Counted from the first letter of the stretch, positions 33,466 to 43,160 are shown. The stretch: DNA of 64,000 nt from Pantoea latae (GCF_002077695.1 NZ_MWUE01000024.1:1-64000), one strand, 5' to 3'. Numbers and translations are program-made. The notes: generated by a model not told the origin, from the sequence alone.

Positions 33466-33797
33466 ACACGTCAGATCTACTGACCTACTGTATGAGCAAG
33501 CCGGACGCGGAGCAGAGCGTCCACAGCGACTGGAAAGCGACGCAGATCAAAAGCGGCGGGGTGCTGTTCGCCATGGTGCATGAGGTTAACGGGCGTCCGG
33601 CGCTGTCGCTGAAAACCACGCCTGCGCTGGCGGAGCTGCTGCGCGAAGCGCACAGCGATGTGGTTCCCAGTGAGCATCTGAATAAGACGCACTGGAGCAC
33701 GCTGCTGCTGGACGGATCGCTAAAAGATTCGCAAATTTACTATCTGGTGGATGCCTCTTATCAGCAGGCAGGCGCCACCCGAGCGGCGGGCGTCTAG
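33462..33797 (+). CDS. yjbR: YjbR, MmcQ/YjbR family DNA-binding-like protein
   Basis: This 111-residue protein belongs to the MmcQ/YjbR family, with the typical pattern [19 protein letters not shown] and LRE...[23 protein letters not shown]. coli YjbR has 118 residues and a fold called double wing or CyaY-like, with suggested DNA binding; function is unknown. The start ATG overlaps the yjbQ stop (ATGA), making a two-gene operon. Confidence 0.93.
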   Translation: MNTSDLLTYCMSKPDAEQSVHSDWKATQIKSGGVLFAMVHEVNGRPALSLKTTPALAELLREAHSDVVPSEHLNKTHWSTLLLDGSLKDSQIYYLVDASYQQAGATRAAGV

Positions 33798-33802
33798 CAG
33801 AA

Positions 33803-33825
33803 ACGCGCGGCACTGCGCCGCGCGT
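33803..33825. terminator. GC-rich hairpin between yjbR and the alcohol dehydrogenase gene
   Basis: ACGCGCGGC / GCCGCGCGT (9 bp, 5-nt loop) lies between the two convergent genes; no T tract on either side, so it may only stabilise 3' ends. Confidence 0.45.
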
Positions 33826-33833
33826 CAGGGGGG

Positions 33834-34898
33834 TTACGCTGCTGCTTCGTCGCGCAGCGTATTGATATCAATGACGAAACGATATTTCACGTCGCTTTTC
33901 AGCATACGCTCATAGGCTTCGTTAATCTGGTTCATCGCGATCAGTTCGATATCGGACGTAAGGCCGTGCTTGCCGCAGAAATCGAGCATCTCCTGCGTTT
34001 CGGCGATGCCGCCGATCAGCGAACCAGCGATGCTGCGACGTTTCATGATCAGGTTAAACACCTGCGGCGCCGGGTGATCGTGCTCTGGCGCGCCCACCAG
34101 CGTCATATTGCCGTCGCGTTTCAACAGGGCGATAAACGGGTTGAGATCGTGCTGCGCCGCCACGGTGTTCAGGATGAAATCAAAGCTGTTGGCGTGCTGC
34201 GCCATCTGATCCGCATCTTTCGAGATCACCACTTCATCTGCGCCCAGGCGCTTGCCGTCTTCGATTTTCGACGGTGACGTGGTGAACAGCACCACATGCG
34301 CGCCCATGGCGTGCGCGATTTTCACGCCCATATGGCCCAGACCGCCCAGGCCGACGATGCCGACTTTTTTGCCCGGACCGACGTTCCAGTGGCGCAGCGG
34401 CGAATAGGTGGTGATGCCGGCGCACAGCAGCGGCGCGACGCCCGCCAGATCGAGGTTTTCCGGCACGCGCAGCACGAAGTTTTCGTCGACCACCACGGCC
34501 GTTGAGTAGCCGCCGTAGGTAACGTCGCCGGTTTCGCGATCCTGACCGTTGTAGGTGCCGACGAAGCCGACTTCGCAGTACTGCTCCAGCCCTTCCTGAC
34601 AGCTTGGGCAGCTGCGACAGGAGTCGACCATACAGCCGACGCCTACCAGATCGCCCACTTTATATTTGCTGGCGTGATCGCCGACGGCGGTGACGCGGCC
34701 AACGATTTCATGTCCCGGCACGACCGGAAAAAGGGTGTTTTTCCATTCGTTGCGGGCCTGATGCAGGTCAGAGTGACAAACGCCGCAGAACAACACTTCA
34801 ATTTGTACATCGTGCGCGCGCAGCGCGCGCGGGGTGTAATCGAACGGCGCCAGCTTAGATTTCGCGTCCTGAGCAGCGTAGGCGTGCGTAATATTCAT
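33834..34898 (-). CDS. YahK-like NAD(P)-dependent alcohol/aldehyde dehydrogenase
   Basis: A 354-residue zinc medium-chain dehydrogenase close to E. coli YahK, an NADPH aldehyde reductase with broad substrate range. Catalytic zinc ligands are Cys41, His63 and the adjacent Glu64 (GHEIVG); structural zinc ligands are Cys94, Cys97, Cys100 and Cys108. The nucleotide fold shows GIVGLGGLGHMGVKIAHAMGA near 180. The ATG follows GGAGACACC. It sits between yjbR and uvrA where E. coli has no such gene, so it is an insertion relative to that order. Its substrate is not predictable. Confidence 0.9.
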   Translation of the reverse strand: MNITHAYAAQDAKSKLAPFDYTPRALRAHDVQIEVLFCGVCHSDLHQARNEWKNTLFPVVPGHEIVGRVTAVGDHASKYKVGDLVGVGCMVDSCRSCPSCQEGLEQYCEVGFVGTYNGQDRETGDVTYGGYSTAVVVDENFVLRVPENLDLAGVAPLLCAGITTYSPLRHWNVGPGKKVGIVGLGGLGHMGVKIAHAMGAHVVLFTTSPSKIEDGKRLGADEVVISKDADQMAQHANSFDFILNTVAAQHDLNPFIALLKRDGNMTLVGAPEHDHPAPQVFNLIMKRRSIAGSLIGGIAETQEMLDFCGKHGLTSDIELIAMNQINEAYERMLKSDVKYRFVIDINTLRDEAAA

Positions 34899-35091
34899 GG
34901 TGTCTCCAGGTTCGGGGTGTCGTGATTTTTAGAAGATGAGCGGCGCAAGGTGCGCTGCGCTAAGAGAGCGACGCCGGTTGGGCGCGCCAGTGAGGAACGC
35001 TTAAAAGGATAGTCACAGAACGCCAGCGCGGCTATGCCTATACATGCATGAATCTTGCCTGATTCTGTTTTTATCGCGCGGAATAAGCAGC

Positions 35092-35118
35092 AAAAAAAAG
35101 GCCCGCACAGTGCGGGCC
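35092..35118 (-). terminator. Rho-independent terminator of uvrA
   Basis: On the minus strand GGCCCGCA / TGCGGGCC with a CTG loop is followed by eight T, 11 nt after the uvrA stop. Confidence 0.93.
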
Positions 35119-35128
35119 TGGAGTAGTT

Positions 35129-37957
35129 TTACTTTTTCAACAAGGGCTTCAGGAAGCGTGCGGTATGCGACTTCTCGCACTCCGCCACGGTTTCCGGCGT
35201 GCCGGCGACAAGGATCTCGCCGCCGCCGCTGCCGCCTTCCGGGCCAAGATCGACGATCCAGTCGGCCGTCTTGACCACGTCAAGGTTATGCTCAATCACC
35301 ACAATGGTATTGCCCTGATCGCGCAGCTGATGCAGCACTTCCAGCAGCTGGGCGATATCGGCGAAGTGCAGACCAGTGGTCGGCTCATCGAGGATATAGA
35401 GCGTCTGGCCGGTGCCGCGCTTCGACAGCTCGCGCGCCAGCTTAACGCGCTGCGCCTCGCCGCCGGAGAGCGTGGTTGCCGACTGGCCGAGGCGGATGTA
35501 GGAGAGTCCAACGTCTATCAGCGTCTGCAGCTTACGCGCCAGCGCCGGCACCGCGTCGAAGAACTCGCGCGCCTCTTCGATGGTCATCTCCAGCACTTCG
35601 TGGATGCTCTTGCCTTTGTATTTGATCTCCAGCGTCTCGCGGTTATAGCGCTTGCCTTTACACTGATCGCACGGCACGTAGATATCAGGCAGGAAGTGCA
35701 TCTCTACCTTCAGCACGCCGTCGCCCTGACAGGCTTCGCAGCGGCCGCCGCGCACGTTGAAGCTGAAGCGGCCCGGATTGTAGCCGCGCGAACGCGCTTC
35801 CGGCACGCCGGCGAACAGCTCGCGCACCGGGGTAAAGATGCCGGTGTAGGTCGCCGGGTTAGAGCGCGGCGTACGGCCGATAGGGCTCTGGTCGATATCG
35901 ATCACTTTGTCGAAGTGCTCAAGCCCGTTGATCTCGCGATAGGGCGCCGCTTCGCCGGTGGTCGCGCCGTTCAGGTGGCGCTGGGCGATAGGGAACAGCG
36001 TATCGTTGATCAGCGTCGATTTACCCGAGCCGGAGACGCCGGTGATACAGGTAAACAGGCCGACCGGCAGCGTCAGCGTCACATCTTTCAGGTTGTTGCC
36101 GCGCGCGCCGCTCAGCTTCAGCGTCTTCGCTGGATCGCCTTTCACGCGCTCTTTCGGCACCGCAATCTCACGCTTGCCGCTAAGGAACTGGCCGGTCAGT
36201 GACTCTTCCACCGCCATGATTTCATGCACCGTGCCTTCAGCGACAATCTGGCCGCCGTGCACGCCTGCGCCGGGGCCGATATCGATCACGTGGTCCGCCG
36301 CGCGAATGGCGTCTTCATCATGCTCCACCACAATCACGGTGTTGCCGAGATCGCGCAGGTGGATCAGGGTGCTGAGCAGACGCTCGTTGTCGCGCTGATG
36401 CAGGCCGATAGAGGGCTCGTCCAGCACGTACATCACGCCCACCAGGCCCGCGCCGATCTGGCTCGCCAGGCGGATACGCTGCGCTTCGCCGCCGGAGAGC
36501 GTCTCTGCGGAGCGCGACATCGACAGGTAGTTCAGGCCGACGTTTACCAGGAAGCTCAGGCGATCGCCAATCTCTTTCAGCACTTTTTCGGCGATTTTAG
36601 CGCGCTGGCCGCTCAGCTTCAGGTTGCGGAAGAAGTCCATCGCGTGGCCGATGCTCATATCAGAGATGGTCGGCAGACTGGTGTTCTCGACGAACACGTG
36701 GCGCGCTTCGCGACGCAGACGGGTGCCTTCACAGCTGGCGCAGGCGCGGTTGCTGATAAACTTCGCCAGGTCTTCGCGTACCGCGGTGGACTCCGTCTCT
36801 TTATAGCGGCGCTCCATATTGTGCAGCACGCCTTCGAACGGATGGCGGCGCACCGAGGTATCGCCGCGATCGTTGATGTACTTAAATTCAATGCTCTCTT
36901 TGCCGGAGCCGTACAGGATCACCTGCTGCGCTTTCTCGCTCAGGGTGTTGAACGGCGCTTCGACATCGAACTTGAGGTGCTCTGCCAGCGAGCGCAGCAT
37001 CTGAAAGTAATAGAAGTTACGGCGGTCCCAGCCGCGGATCGCGCCGCCGGCCAGCGACAGCTCGCCGTTCTGCACCACGCGGTCGGGATCGAAATATTGC
37101 TGTACGCCCAGACCGTCGCAGGTCGGGCAGGCGCCCGCCGGGTTGTTGAACGAGAAGAGACGCGGCTCCAGCTCGCGCATGCTGTAGCCGCAGATGGGGC
37201 AGGCGAAGTTAGCGGAGAAGAGCAGCTCTTCTGCGTTCGCGTCGTCCATATCGGCGACGATCGCCGTGCCGCCGGACAGCTCCAGCGTGGTTTCAAACGA
37301 CTCGGCGAGGCGCGTCGCCAGATCCTCGCGCACCTTGAAGCGATCGATTACCACCTCAATGGTGTGCTTCTTCTGCAGCTCCAGCTTCGGCGGATCGGAG
37401 AGATCGCACACTTCGCCGTCGATGCGCGCGCGGATATAGCCCTGCGCCGCCAGGTTTTCCAGGGTTTTGGTGTGCTCGCCCTTGCGATCTTTTACCACCG
37501 GCGCCAGCAGCATCAGGCGACGGCCCTCTTCCTGCGCCAGCACGTTATCCACCATCTGGCTGACGGTCTGCGCCGCCAGCGGCACGTCATGATCCGGACA
37601 GCGCGGCTCGCCTACGCGGGCAAACAGCAGGCGCAGATAGTCGTGGATCTCGGTAATGGTGCCGACCGTCGAGCGTGGGTTGTGTGAAGTGGACTTCTGC
37701 TCGATGGAGATTGCGGGCGACAGACCTTCGATATGGTCGACGTCCGGCTTCTCCATCAGGGAGAGAAACTGACGCGCATAGGCAGAGAGCGACTCTACGT
37801 AGCGGCGCTGACCTTCCGCATAGAGCGTATCAAACGCCAGAGAGGACTTGCCGGAGCCTGACAGGCCGGTGACCACTATGAGTTTGTCGCGAGGGATGAT
37901 CAGGTTGATGTTTTTCAAATTATGGGTGCGGGCACCACGAACTTCGATCTTATCCAT
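35129..37957 (-). CDS. uvrA: UvrABC excision nuclease subunit UvrA
   Basis: UvrA is the damage-recognition ATPase of nucleotide excision repair. It has 942 residues (E. coli 940). Two ABC modules are seen: the first Walker [10 protein letters not shown] at 31-39, the second [10 protein letters not shown] near 640; signature sequences [12 protein letters not shown] and [12 protein letters not shown]. Zinc motifs are CPICG (about 253) with CPTC, and the C-terminal CEACQGDG...[10 protein letters not shown] near 740-765. It is divergent from ssb, with one shared SOS box in the 226-bp gap. Confidence 0.98.
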   Translation of the reverse strand: MDKIEVRGARTHNLKNINLIIPRDKLIVVTGLSGSGKSSLAFDTLYAEGQRRYVESLSAYARQFLSLMEKPDVDHIEGLSPAISIEQKSTSHNPRSTVGTITEIHDYLRLLFARVGEPRCPDHDVPLAAQTVSQMVDNVLAQEEGRRLMLLAPVVKDRKGEHTKTLENLAAQGYIRARIDGEVCDLSDPPKLELQKKHTIEVVIDRFKVREDLATRLAESFETTLELSGGTAIVADMDDANAEELLFSANFACPICGYSMRELEPRLFSFNNPAGACPTCDGLGVQQYFDPDRVVQNGELSLAGGAIRGWDRRNFYYFQMLRSLAEHLKFDVEAPFNTLSEKAQQVILYGSGKESIEFKYINDRGDTSVRRHPFEGVLHNMERRYKETESTAVREDLAKFISNRACASCEGTRLRREARHVFVENTSLPTISDMSIGHAMDFFRNLKLSGQRAKIAEKVLKEIGDRLSFLVNVGLNYLSMSRSAETLSGGEAQRIRLASQIGAGLVGVMYVLDEPSIGLHQRDNERLLSTLIHLRDLGNTVIVVEHDEDAIRAADHVIDIGPGAGVHGGQIVAEGTVHEIMAVEESLTGQFLSGKREIAVPKERVKGDPAKTLKLSGARGNNLKDVTLTLPVGLFTCITGVSGSGKSTLINDTLFPIAQRHLNGATTGEAAPYREINGLEHFDKVIDIDQSPIGRTPRSNPATYTGIFTPVRELFAGVPEARSRGYNPGRFSFNVRGGRCEACQGDGVLKVEMHFLPDIYVPCDQCKGKRYNRETLEIKYKGKSIHEVLEMTIEEAREFFDAVPALARKLQTLIDVGLSYIRLGQSATTLSGGEAQRVKLARELSKRGTGQTLYILDEPTTGLHFADIAQLLEVLHQLRDQGNTIVVIEHNLDVVKTADWIVDLGPEGGSGGGEILVAGTPETVAECEKSHTARFLKPLLKK

Positions 37958-38041
37958 TCACCTTTCCCGGATTAAGCAGCACGCTCTGTGTCCTTGCGAC
38001 ACGATTTAGCGTAAACACGATATTATGGCACAAAAAATAGA

Positions 38042-38057
38042 CTGATTAAATATCCAG
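38042..38057. promoter_or_regulatory. LexA (SOS) box between uvrA and ssb
   Basis: CTGATTAAATATCCAG has the CTG-N10-CAG form with an A/T-rich core. In E. coli uvrA and ssb share one LexA site in this same gap. It is 85 bp from uvrA and 127 bp from ssb. Confidence 0.85.
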
Positions 38058-38183
38058 TATTTTTTGCCTTTTGGGTGTAAAATGAGCGCTTCTGCGAGAC
38101 GGCTCGAAAGTGGGATCGCTTAGCAGGACGTGGTAGAATTGATCGTTTAGACTCTTAGCATTAACTCATCGGGAGAGAGCAAC

Positions 38184-38738
38184 ATGGCCAGTCGTGGCGT
38201 AAATAAAGTGATTCTTGTCGGGAATCTGGGTCAGGATCCGGAAGTGCGCTACATGCCGAATGGTGGCGCGGTTGCCAACATTACGCTGGCCACCTCGGAA
38301 AGCTGGCGTGACAAGCAGACCGGTGAAAACAAAGAGATCACCGAGTGGCACCGCGTGGTGCTGTTCGGCAAGCTGGCGGAAGTGGCCGGCGAGTATCTGC
38401 GTAAAGGTTCTCAGGTCTATATCGAAGGCCAGCTGCGCACGCGCAAATGGCAGGATCAGGGCGGTCAGGATCGCTACACCACCGAAGTGGTGGTGAACGT
38501 CGGCGGCACTATGCAGATGCTGGGCGGCCGTCAGCAGGGCGGCGCCAGCGCAGGCGGCGCGCCGATGGGCGGCGGTCAGAGCGGCGGCAACAACAACAAC
38601 GGCTGGGGCCAGCCGCAGCAGCCGCAGGGCGGAAACCAGTTCAGCGGCGGCGCGCAGTCGCGTCCGCAGCCGCAGAGCGCGCCGGCAAGCAACAACAACG
38701 AACCGCCGATGGATTTCGACGACGATATCCCGTTCTGA
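38184..38738 (+). CDS. ssb: Single-stranded DNA-binding protein SSB
   Basis: SSB coats single-stranded DNA in replication, recombination and repair. The 184 residues match E. coli SSB (178): an OB fold at 1-112 beginning [25 protein letters not shown], a Gly/Gln/Asn-rich disordered linker with a short run of Asn, and the acidic partner-binding tip DFDDDIPF. The ATG follows GAGAGAG. A strong terminator follows, then a long AT-rich spacer. Confidence 0.98.
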   Translation: MASRGVNKVILVGNLGQDPEVRYMPNGGAVANITLATSESWRDKQTGENKEITEWHRVVLFGKLAEVAGEYLRKGSQVYIEGQLRTRKWQDQGGQDRYTTEVVVNVGGTMQMLGGRQQGGASAGGAPMGGGQSGGNNNNGWGQPQQPQGGNQFSGGAQSRPQPQSAPASNNNEPPMDFDDDIPF

Positions 38739-38773
38739 TTGTTACCTCAGCGCTCAGCGCTCAGTGATCTCAG

Positions 38774-38799
38774 GCCCCGTTCAGACGGGGCTTTTTTTT
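38774..38799 (+). terminator. Rho-independent terminator of ssb
   Basis: GCCCCGT / ACGGGGC with a TCAG loop runs into eight T. Confidence 0.93.
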
Positions 38800-38857
38800 G
38801 TCCTGATTAACGCGCGCTGCGCTTTCGCTAACACAATTATTAGCAACTTCTCCTCTC

Positions 38858-38893
38858 TTTTATTTAATCTTTTCTAAAAAAGATTAAATAAAA
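38858..38893. repeat. 36-bp perfect AT-rich inverted repeat
   Basis: Arms TTTTATTTAATCTTTT and its exact reverse complement (16 bp each) flank a CTAA loop. There is one G/C pair per arm. It lies 59 nt after the ssb terminator, so it is not needed to end ssb. Confidence 0.85.
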
Positions 38894-39385
38894 TATCTTT
38901 CGTTATAAACGTGCGGTTAAAATAAATGTAATGCTTCTGCTCCCGGCGTTCTCTTTTGAACAGGCTTCTCTAAGCCTTGAAATAGCCGCCTCTGCGCCTG
39001 TAGTTATCTGGATAAGCGCTAAGGCGTTCTGGTGAATAAATAACTACCCGCCTTAAATACGTTTCTGATTTTTTCCAGATAACGTCAAAGCATAATCATT
39101 TTCCAGAGCGCGTTCGTGCTGGAGATTAGCGTCAGTGCGACGCCACTGAGTAAAGGTCATACTCTGGTTAATTAATATAAGACATTGATTTTAAATGAAT
39201 TATGCGTAATTTTGTCTGCTGGTTTTTTATTTAATCTCTCTGTTATTATTAGCGGTAAAAATATAAGGGTGATAACCTGTTATTTATTTCTTCCTGCTTC
39301 ACGTTAATAACATTCATTTTAATTTGACAATAAAAAACAAAGTTATTCCCATTTGATATGGATTATTTTTTATCTCACCTAAAAA

Positions 39386-39426
39386 GTGATATTTATCAAA
39401 AAAGCGTGGCGCAATAACGGCATAAT
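39386..39426 (+). promoter_or_regulatory. Candidate class II FNR (or CRP) promoter of the lipoprotein gene
   Basis: GTGATATTTATCAA (39386-39399) matches the FNR box TTGAT-N4-ATCAA at 9 of 10 positions. CATAAT at 39421-39426 is a good -10, predicting a start near 39433-39434 and a site centre near -41, the classic class II position. The same bases fit CRP at 8 of 10. Confidence 0.5.
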
Positions 39427-39468
39427 CCCGCCCGGTTATACCCACCTAATAGATGAAAGAGTTAACTG

Positions 39469-39897
39469 ATGACAAATAAATATAAACTTGTAGCCGTAGC
39501 TGGTCTCTTTGCGTTACTGACCGGTTGTTCTTCTTATAATACCAGCCAGCCGACCTCTGCACTGGTCGGGACGGTTGAGTCTTCCGTAAAAGCCAATATC
39601 ACCGTAGGCGAAAAAATCAGCGGCCAGGCCACCGCTAACGTGCTGTTCGGTCTGATCAAGTGGGGCGAGGGCGATCACTACGCTGACGGTGTGGAGTACG
39701 GCACCGGCGGCGCGCTCTCTTTCGCCGACGCTTCCGCCTCGGTTAAATCCGCTGCCGCCTACAATGCCGTTAAGGCCTCTGGCGCCGATCTGATCGTCGC
39801 GCCGCGTTACGAAATCACCACGCAGAGCTACGGCGTGTTCAAGAAAATCCATGTGGTTGTCACCGGCTACAAAGGCACCATCACCAGCGTCAAATAA
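39469..39897 (+). CDS. Small predicted lipoprotein, function unknown
   Basis: The 142-residue product starts with a lipoprotein signal: basic NKYK, a hydrophobic stretch, and the lipobox LLTGC with Cys20 lipidated. Residues +2/+3 are Ser, so sorting to the outer membrane is expected. The mature part has GLIKWGEGDHYADGVEYG, an AxSAAAYNAVKASGADLIVAPRYEI segment and a VVVTGYKGTI end; this layout resembles TRL-like small lipoproteins, but I do not recognise the family with confidence. A possible FNR/CRP-dependent promoter lies upstream and a terminator follows, so it is a single-gene unit. Confidence 0.85.
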   Translation: MTNKYKLVAVAGLFALLTGCSSYNTSQPTSALVGTVESSVKANITVGEKISGQATANVLFGLIKWGEGDHYADGVEYGTGGALSFADASASVKSAAAYNAVKASGADLIVAPRYEITTQSYGVFKKIHVVVTGYKGTITSVK

Positions 39898-39905
39898 GTT
39901 CTTTC

Positions 39906-39931
39906 AGGATCCCTGCGGGGATCCTTTTTTT
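39906..39931 (+). terminator. Rho-independent terminator after the lipoprotein gene
   Basis: AGGATCCC / GGGATCCT (8 bp, TGCG loop) runs into seven T. Confidence 0.93.
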
Positions 39932-39948
39932 CGTCTGTTAACCCAGGC

Positions 39949-40473
39949 CTAACCGGCCCAGCCGGCTAAAATCTCCGCCGTGCTGATGACCTGCGGCACA
40001 TTCCCTGGCAGCGATAAGCCCGCCCAGACCTCATTATGTTGCCCAATCAGCTGCTGCGCGCTGGCGTAAGTGCGATCCGCCGTGGTGTGCGCGTCGGCGG
40101 CGACGGTAATGCGATAGCCCAGACCCGCGCCAACCTTCACCGTGGTATCGACGCAGTAATCGCTCGCACAGCCGCAAATCACAAAGCTCTCGACGTTAAG
40201 CTGCGTTAGCGTGGCGGCCAGCTCGGTTTGCCAGAAGCTGTCGCAGGCGGTTTTGGTCACGTAGAGCGATCCTGCCGGCTGGCGCAGCTCCGGCAGCAGC
40301 GCGAACGCCTCGCTGCCTGGCTGCATCTCGCCTTCGCGGTGGGTAATAAAGAGAGGTATGTCGGCGGCGTCGATCAGCTGATTGATGCGCGCTGTGCAAC
40401 CGGCGCGATCGAAACGCGGCGCGGCGAAAACGCCGTTTTGCATATCGACCACGATAACAACTCGCTGGTTCAT
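39949..40473 (-). CDS. Cysteine hydrolase, isochorismatase family
   Basis: The start at 40473 gives 174 residues beginning MNQRVVIVVDMQ; 31 extra upstream residues in the open frame are not family-like. The isochorismatase-fold triad is visible: Asp10 (VVDMQ), Lys74 (VTKTACDSF) and the nucleophile Cys107 in GCASDYCVDTT. Proteins of this type hydrolyse amides such as nicotinamide or ureido compounds; the substrate here is not known. It is divergent from an AraC-type regulator with a 127-bp gap, suggesting local control. Confidence 0.88.
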   Translation of the reverse strand: MNQRVVIVVDMQNGVFAAPRFDRAGCTARINQLIDAADIPLFITHREGEMQPGSEAFALLPELRQPAGSLYVTKTACDSFWQTELAATLTQLNVESFVICGCASDYCVDTTVKVGAGLGYRITVAADAHTTADRTYASAQQLIGQHNEVWAGLSLPGNVPQVISTAEILAGWAG

Positions 40474-40600
40474 CCTGCTTTCTCCCTGGGAACGGTGCGC
40501 CTCAGTGTCGCCGCGTTGCCGCGAAATGGCAAAACTGTTTTGCAATTCGCCCGCTGTCGCTGGCATGCTGAACGCCTGTCTGGTTAACGAGGAGATCGAG

Positions 40601-41431
40601 GTGGAAGGCGTTCCGGCTATCTTTCCCTGCGAAAAAGATCGCGCGCAGTTCCGTCAGCATGACGAGCTGCCTGGCGTTGAGCTTTATCAGGCGCACATCT
40701 CCCGCTACGCCTTTGAGCCGCACACCCATGAGGCGTTTGGCATCGGCACCATCGAGTCGGGCGCGCAGCGTTTCCGCTATCGCGGCGCGCAGTACACCGC
40801 GCCGCGGCATTCGCTGGTGATGATGAACCCAGACGAGCTGCACACCGGCGAATCCGCCTGCGAAGAGGGCTGGCGTTACCAGATGATCTATATTCAGCCG
40901 GACGATATGGCGCAGCTGACCGGCGATCGCGGCTGGTGGTTCAGCGAGGCGCTGCGCACCGACGTTCGCCTGGCGCTGCCGCTGTCGCAGACGCTGTCGG
41001 CGCTGTGGCAGGCAGAGAGCCCGCTGGCGCGGCAGAGCCTGCTGGGCGAGTTGCTGGCGCAGCTGCGGCCGCTGGCGCGTATGGCGGAGAAGGGAAAAGA
41101 AGAGGGCGGACACCGCTTCGATCGGGTGCGCGACTATCTGCGCGATAACCTGGCCGAGCCGATCAGGCTGGAGGAGCTGGCGGCGCAGGCCGCTCTCTCG
41201 CCCTGGCATTTTCTGCGCGCCTTCCGCGCGCGCTATCACGTGACGCCGCATCAGATGCTGATGGCGTATCGGCTCTATCAGGCCAAGCTGCTACTGGCGC
41301 GCGGCCTGCCGGCGGCCAGCGTGGCGGCGAGCGTCGGTCTGAGCGATCAGGCGCATCTGACCCGCGCCTTCGCTCAGCGCTACGGCATTACCCCGGTGCG
41401 CTATCAGAAACAGGTACGCGGCGCGCGCTAA
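40601..41431 (+). CDS. AraC family transcriptional regulator
   Basis: I chose the GTG at 40601, which follows GAGGAG with ideal spacing and gives 276 residues; an ATG at 40565 (288 aa) is the alternative, and longer readings overlap the divergent gene. The N-terminal cupin-like sensing domain has YAFEPHTHEAFGIGTIESG and HSLVMMNPDELHTGE; the C-terminal AraC domain (about 175-270) has LAEPIRLEELAAQAALSPWHFLRAF and the second helix-turn-helix VAASVGLSDQAHLTRAF. It probably controls the isochorismatase and/or the downstream transporter; the ligand is unknown. Confidence 0.88.
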   Translation: MEGVPAIFPCEKDRAQFRQHDELPGVELYQAHISRYAFEPHTHEAFGIGTIESGAQRFRYRGAQYTAPRHSLVMMNPDELHTGESACEEGWRYQMIYIQPDDMAQLTGDRGWWFSEALRTDVRLALPLSQTLSALWQAESPLARQSLLGELLAQLRPLARMAEKGKEEGGHRFDRVRDYLRDNLAEPIRLEELAAQAALSPWHFLRAFRARYHVTPHQMLMAYRLYQAKLLLARGLPAASVAASVGLSDQAHLTRAFAQRYGITPVRYQKQVRGAR

Positions 41432-41505
41432 CCGCAATCTGCTACAAGATTTTTCCCCCCGTTTTCCGCCACACTTCCTTCTTCACTCTAATAAAGGAAG
41501 AGACG

Positions 41506-42465
41506 ATGTTAGCTGGCGTGTTGTTTGCCCTTGCCGCAGGGCTGATGTGGGGACTGATCTTCGTCGGGCCGCTGCTGGTGCCGGACTATCCCGGCGCGCT
41601 GCAGTCCGCCGGACGCTATGTCGCCTTTGGTTTAATCGCGCTGCCGCTCGCCTGGTACGATCGTCGTCGCCTGCGTCGGCTGCTGCCGACCGACTGGCGC
41701 GAAGCGCTGAAGCTTTCGCTGGTGGGCAACCTTCTTTATTACACCTTTCTCGCCAACGCCATTCAGCGCACCGGCGCGCCGGTCTCTACCATGATTATCG
41801 GCACGCTGCCGGTGGTGATGGCGATTACCGCCAACCACCTTTACGGCCACCTTGAGGGGCGACTCGCCTGGCGTCGGCTGGCGCCTGCGCTGCTGGCGAT
41901 CGGCGTCGGACTGATCTGCGTCAACATTGCCGAACTGCGCGGGCAGGGCGGCGAATGGGACCTCACGCGCTATCTGAGCGGCATTGTGCTGGCGGTGCTG
42001 GCGGTAGCCTGCTGGACCTGGTATCCGCTACGCAACGCGCGCTGGCTGCGCAGCCACCCGCAGCATAAGCCGGGCACCTGGGCGACGGCGCAGGGGATCG
42101 TGACGCTGCCGCTGGCGTTAATCATGTATCTGCTGGTGAGCGCCCAGCTGGCCTGGCAGCATCCGAGCTTCGCGCTGCCGTTCGGCCCGCATCCACAGCG
42201 GTTTCTGCCGCTGATGCTGGTGATTGGCCTGCTCTGTTCCTGGCTCGGCACGCTCTGCTGGAACGCCGCCAGCCAGCGCCTGCCCACGGTGTTTATGGGG
42301 CCGCTGATTGTGTTTGAAACCTTGTCCGGCCTGCTGTGGACCTTTCTCTGGCGGCAGAGCTGGCCGCCGCTGCTGACGCTGGCGGGCATTCTCGCGCTGA
42401 TCGTCGGCGTCTGCTGGGCGATGCGCATTAAACCCGAGCCGCAGATCGTCTCTGTTGAGGGGTAA
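41506..42465 (+). CDS. DMT superfamily (EamA-type) transporter
   Basis: This 319-residue protein has about ten hydrophobic helices in two EamA repeats and looks like a drug/metabolite exporter. It begins LAGVLFALAAGLMWGLIFVGPLLVPDYPG; the repeat boundary is near residue 155. The ATG follows AAAGGAAG. It lies 74 bp after the AraC-type gene on the same strand and may be cotranscribed or controlled by it. Substrate cannot be predicted; amino acids or metabolites are common for the family. Confidence 0.87.
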   Translation: MLAGVLFALAAGLMWGLIFVGPLLVPDYPGALQSAGRYVAFGLIALPLAWYDRRRLRRLLPTDWREALKLSLVGNLLYYTFLANAIQRTGAPVSTMIIGTLPVVMAITANHLYGHLEGRLAWRRLAPALLAIGVGLICVNIAELRGQGGEWDLTRYLSGIVLAVLAVACWTWYPLRNARWLRSHPQHKPGTWATAQGIVTLPLALIMYLLVSAQLAWQHPSFALPFGPHPQRFLPLMLVIGLLCSWLGTLCWNAASQRLPTVFMGPLIVFETLSGLLWTFLWRQSWPPLLTLAGILALIVGVCWAMRIKPEPQIVSVEG

Positions 42466-42539
42466 TTCCCCCGGCAGCGCCGCATTCATTATTGCTGACC
42501 CCCTGATTTCACACCGTTTTAAGAATAATACGCAGAGCG

Positions 42540-42564
42540 GAGCGGCAGATTTTGCCGCTCTTTT
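42540..42564 (+). terminator. Rho-independent terminator after the EamA-type gene
   Basis: GAGCGGCA / TGCCGCTC with a 5-nt loop is followed by TTTT, 75 nt after the stop. Confidence 0.8.
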
Positions 42565-42963
42565 GCGCTATTACAGCTAAAGCGGCAGGAGATAAAAGCG
42601 TAAATAGCGATCGCGATCTCATTTTTTTACGCCGCAGCGCGGCGTTTCTCCCCTGTGACTGACGGCAACAGGCGCGTCAGAGCCCTTTAATTCCCCTTTC
42701 TCACCCGCTTTTTTCCCTTTAACTGGCGATCAATTCGCCAGATTGCTGCATATTTATTAGCTACCGCTGCGTTTTTATTGACGTTTGGCCCTGAGAACGC
42801 CGTCTGATAAACCAGCGTTTTTTCCATAAACCGCCCAATGAATAAGAATAATTCCCAATGACGAAATTGATGAAACTTTAGCGGGCGCGTTCTTTATGCT
42901 GATTAATCTTATATAAGTGCGCTCACCAATATCAGAAGCGATAAGCGTTGATAAACCTTTCTT

Positions 42964-42987
42964 CCAGGAAAAATCCTGGCATTTTTT
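42964..42987 (+). terminator. Orphan terminator-like hairpin
   Basis: CCAGGA / TCCTGG with an AAAA loop is followed by CA and six T, about 500 nt after the nearest upstream gene on this strand. It could end an unannotated small RNA. Confidence 0.55.
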
Positions 42988-43160
42988 CTGCCGGTTCGCT
43001 TATTGCTGGTTGTCTGGATATTCTTTGCTGGATGCAAAGTTAGTGCCATCCAATTCTGGGTAAAAAGACGCCTCTCTTACCACGGCTGTTCAGCTCTGCT
43101 TAATGGAAAGCCGCGCCTTTAGCGCCGTGCATTAACGCACGTGAAGTAAAATGAGAAGCA

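Larger units (their letters stand above)
38739..39468. other. 730-nt AT-rich spacer after ssb
   Basis: No gene is supported. It contains the ssb terminator, a 36-bp AT palindrome (38858-38893), a further copy of its half site (39225-39237), and an FNR/CRP-like site with a CATAAT -10 near the right end serving the lipoprotein gene. Base composition is clearly more AT-rich than the flanking genes. Confidence 0.7.

Noticed and set aside
36224..37687. 487-codon frame opposite uvrA
   Set aside because: Antisense to a highly conserved repair gene; composition typical of a shadow frame.
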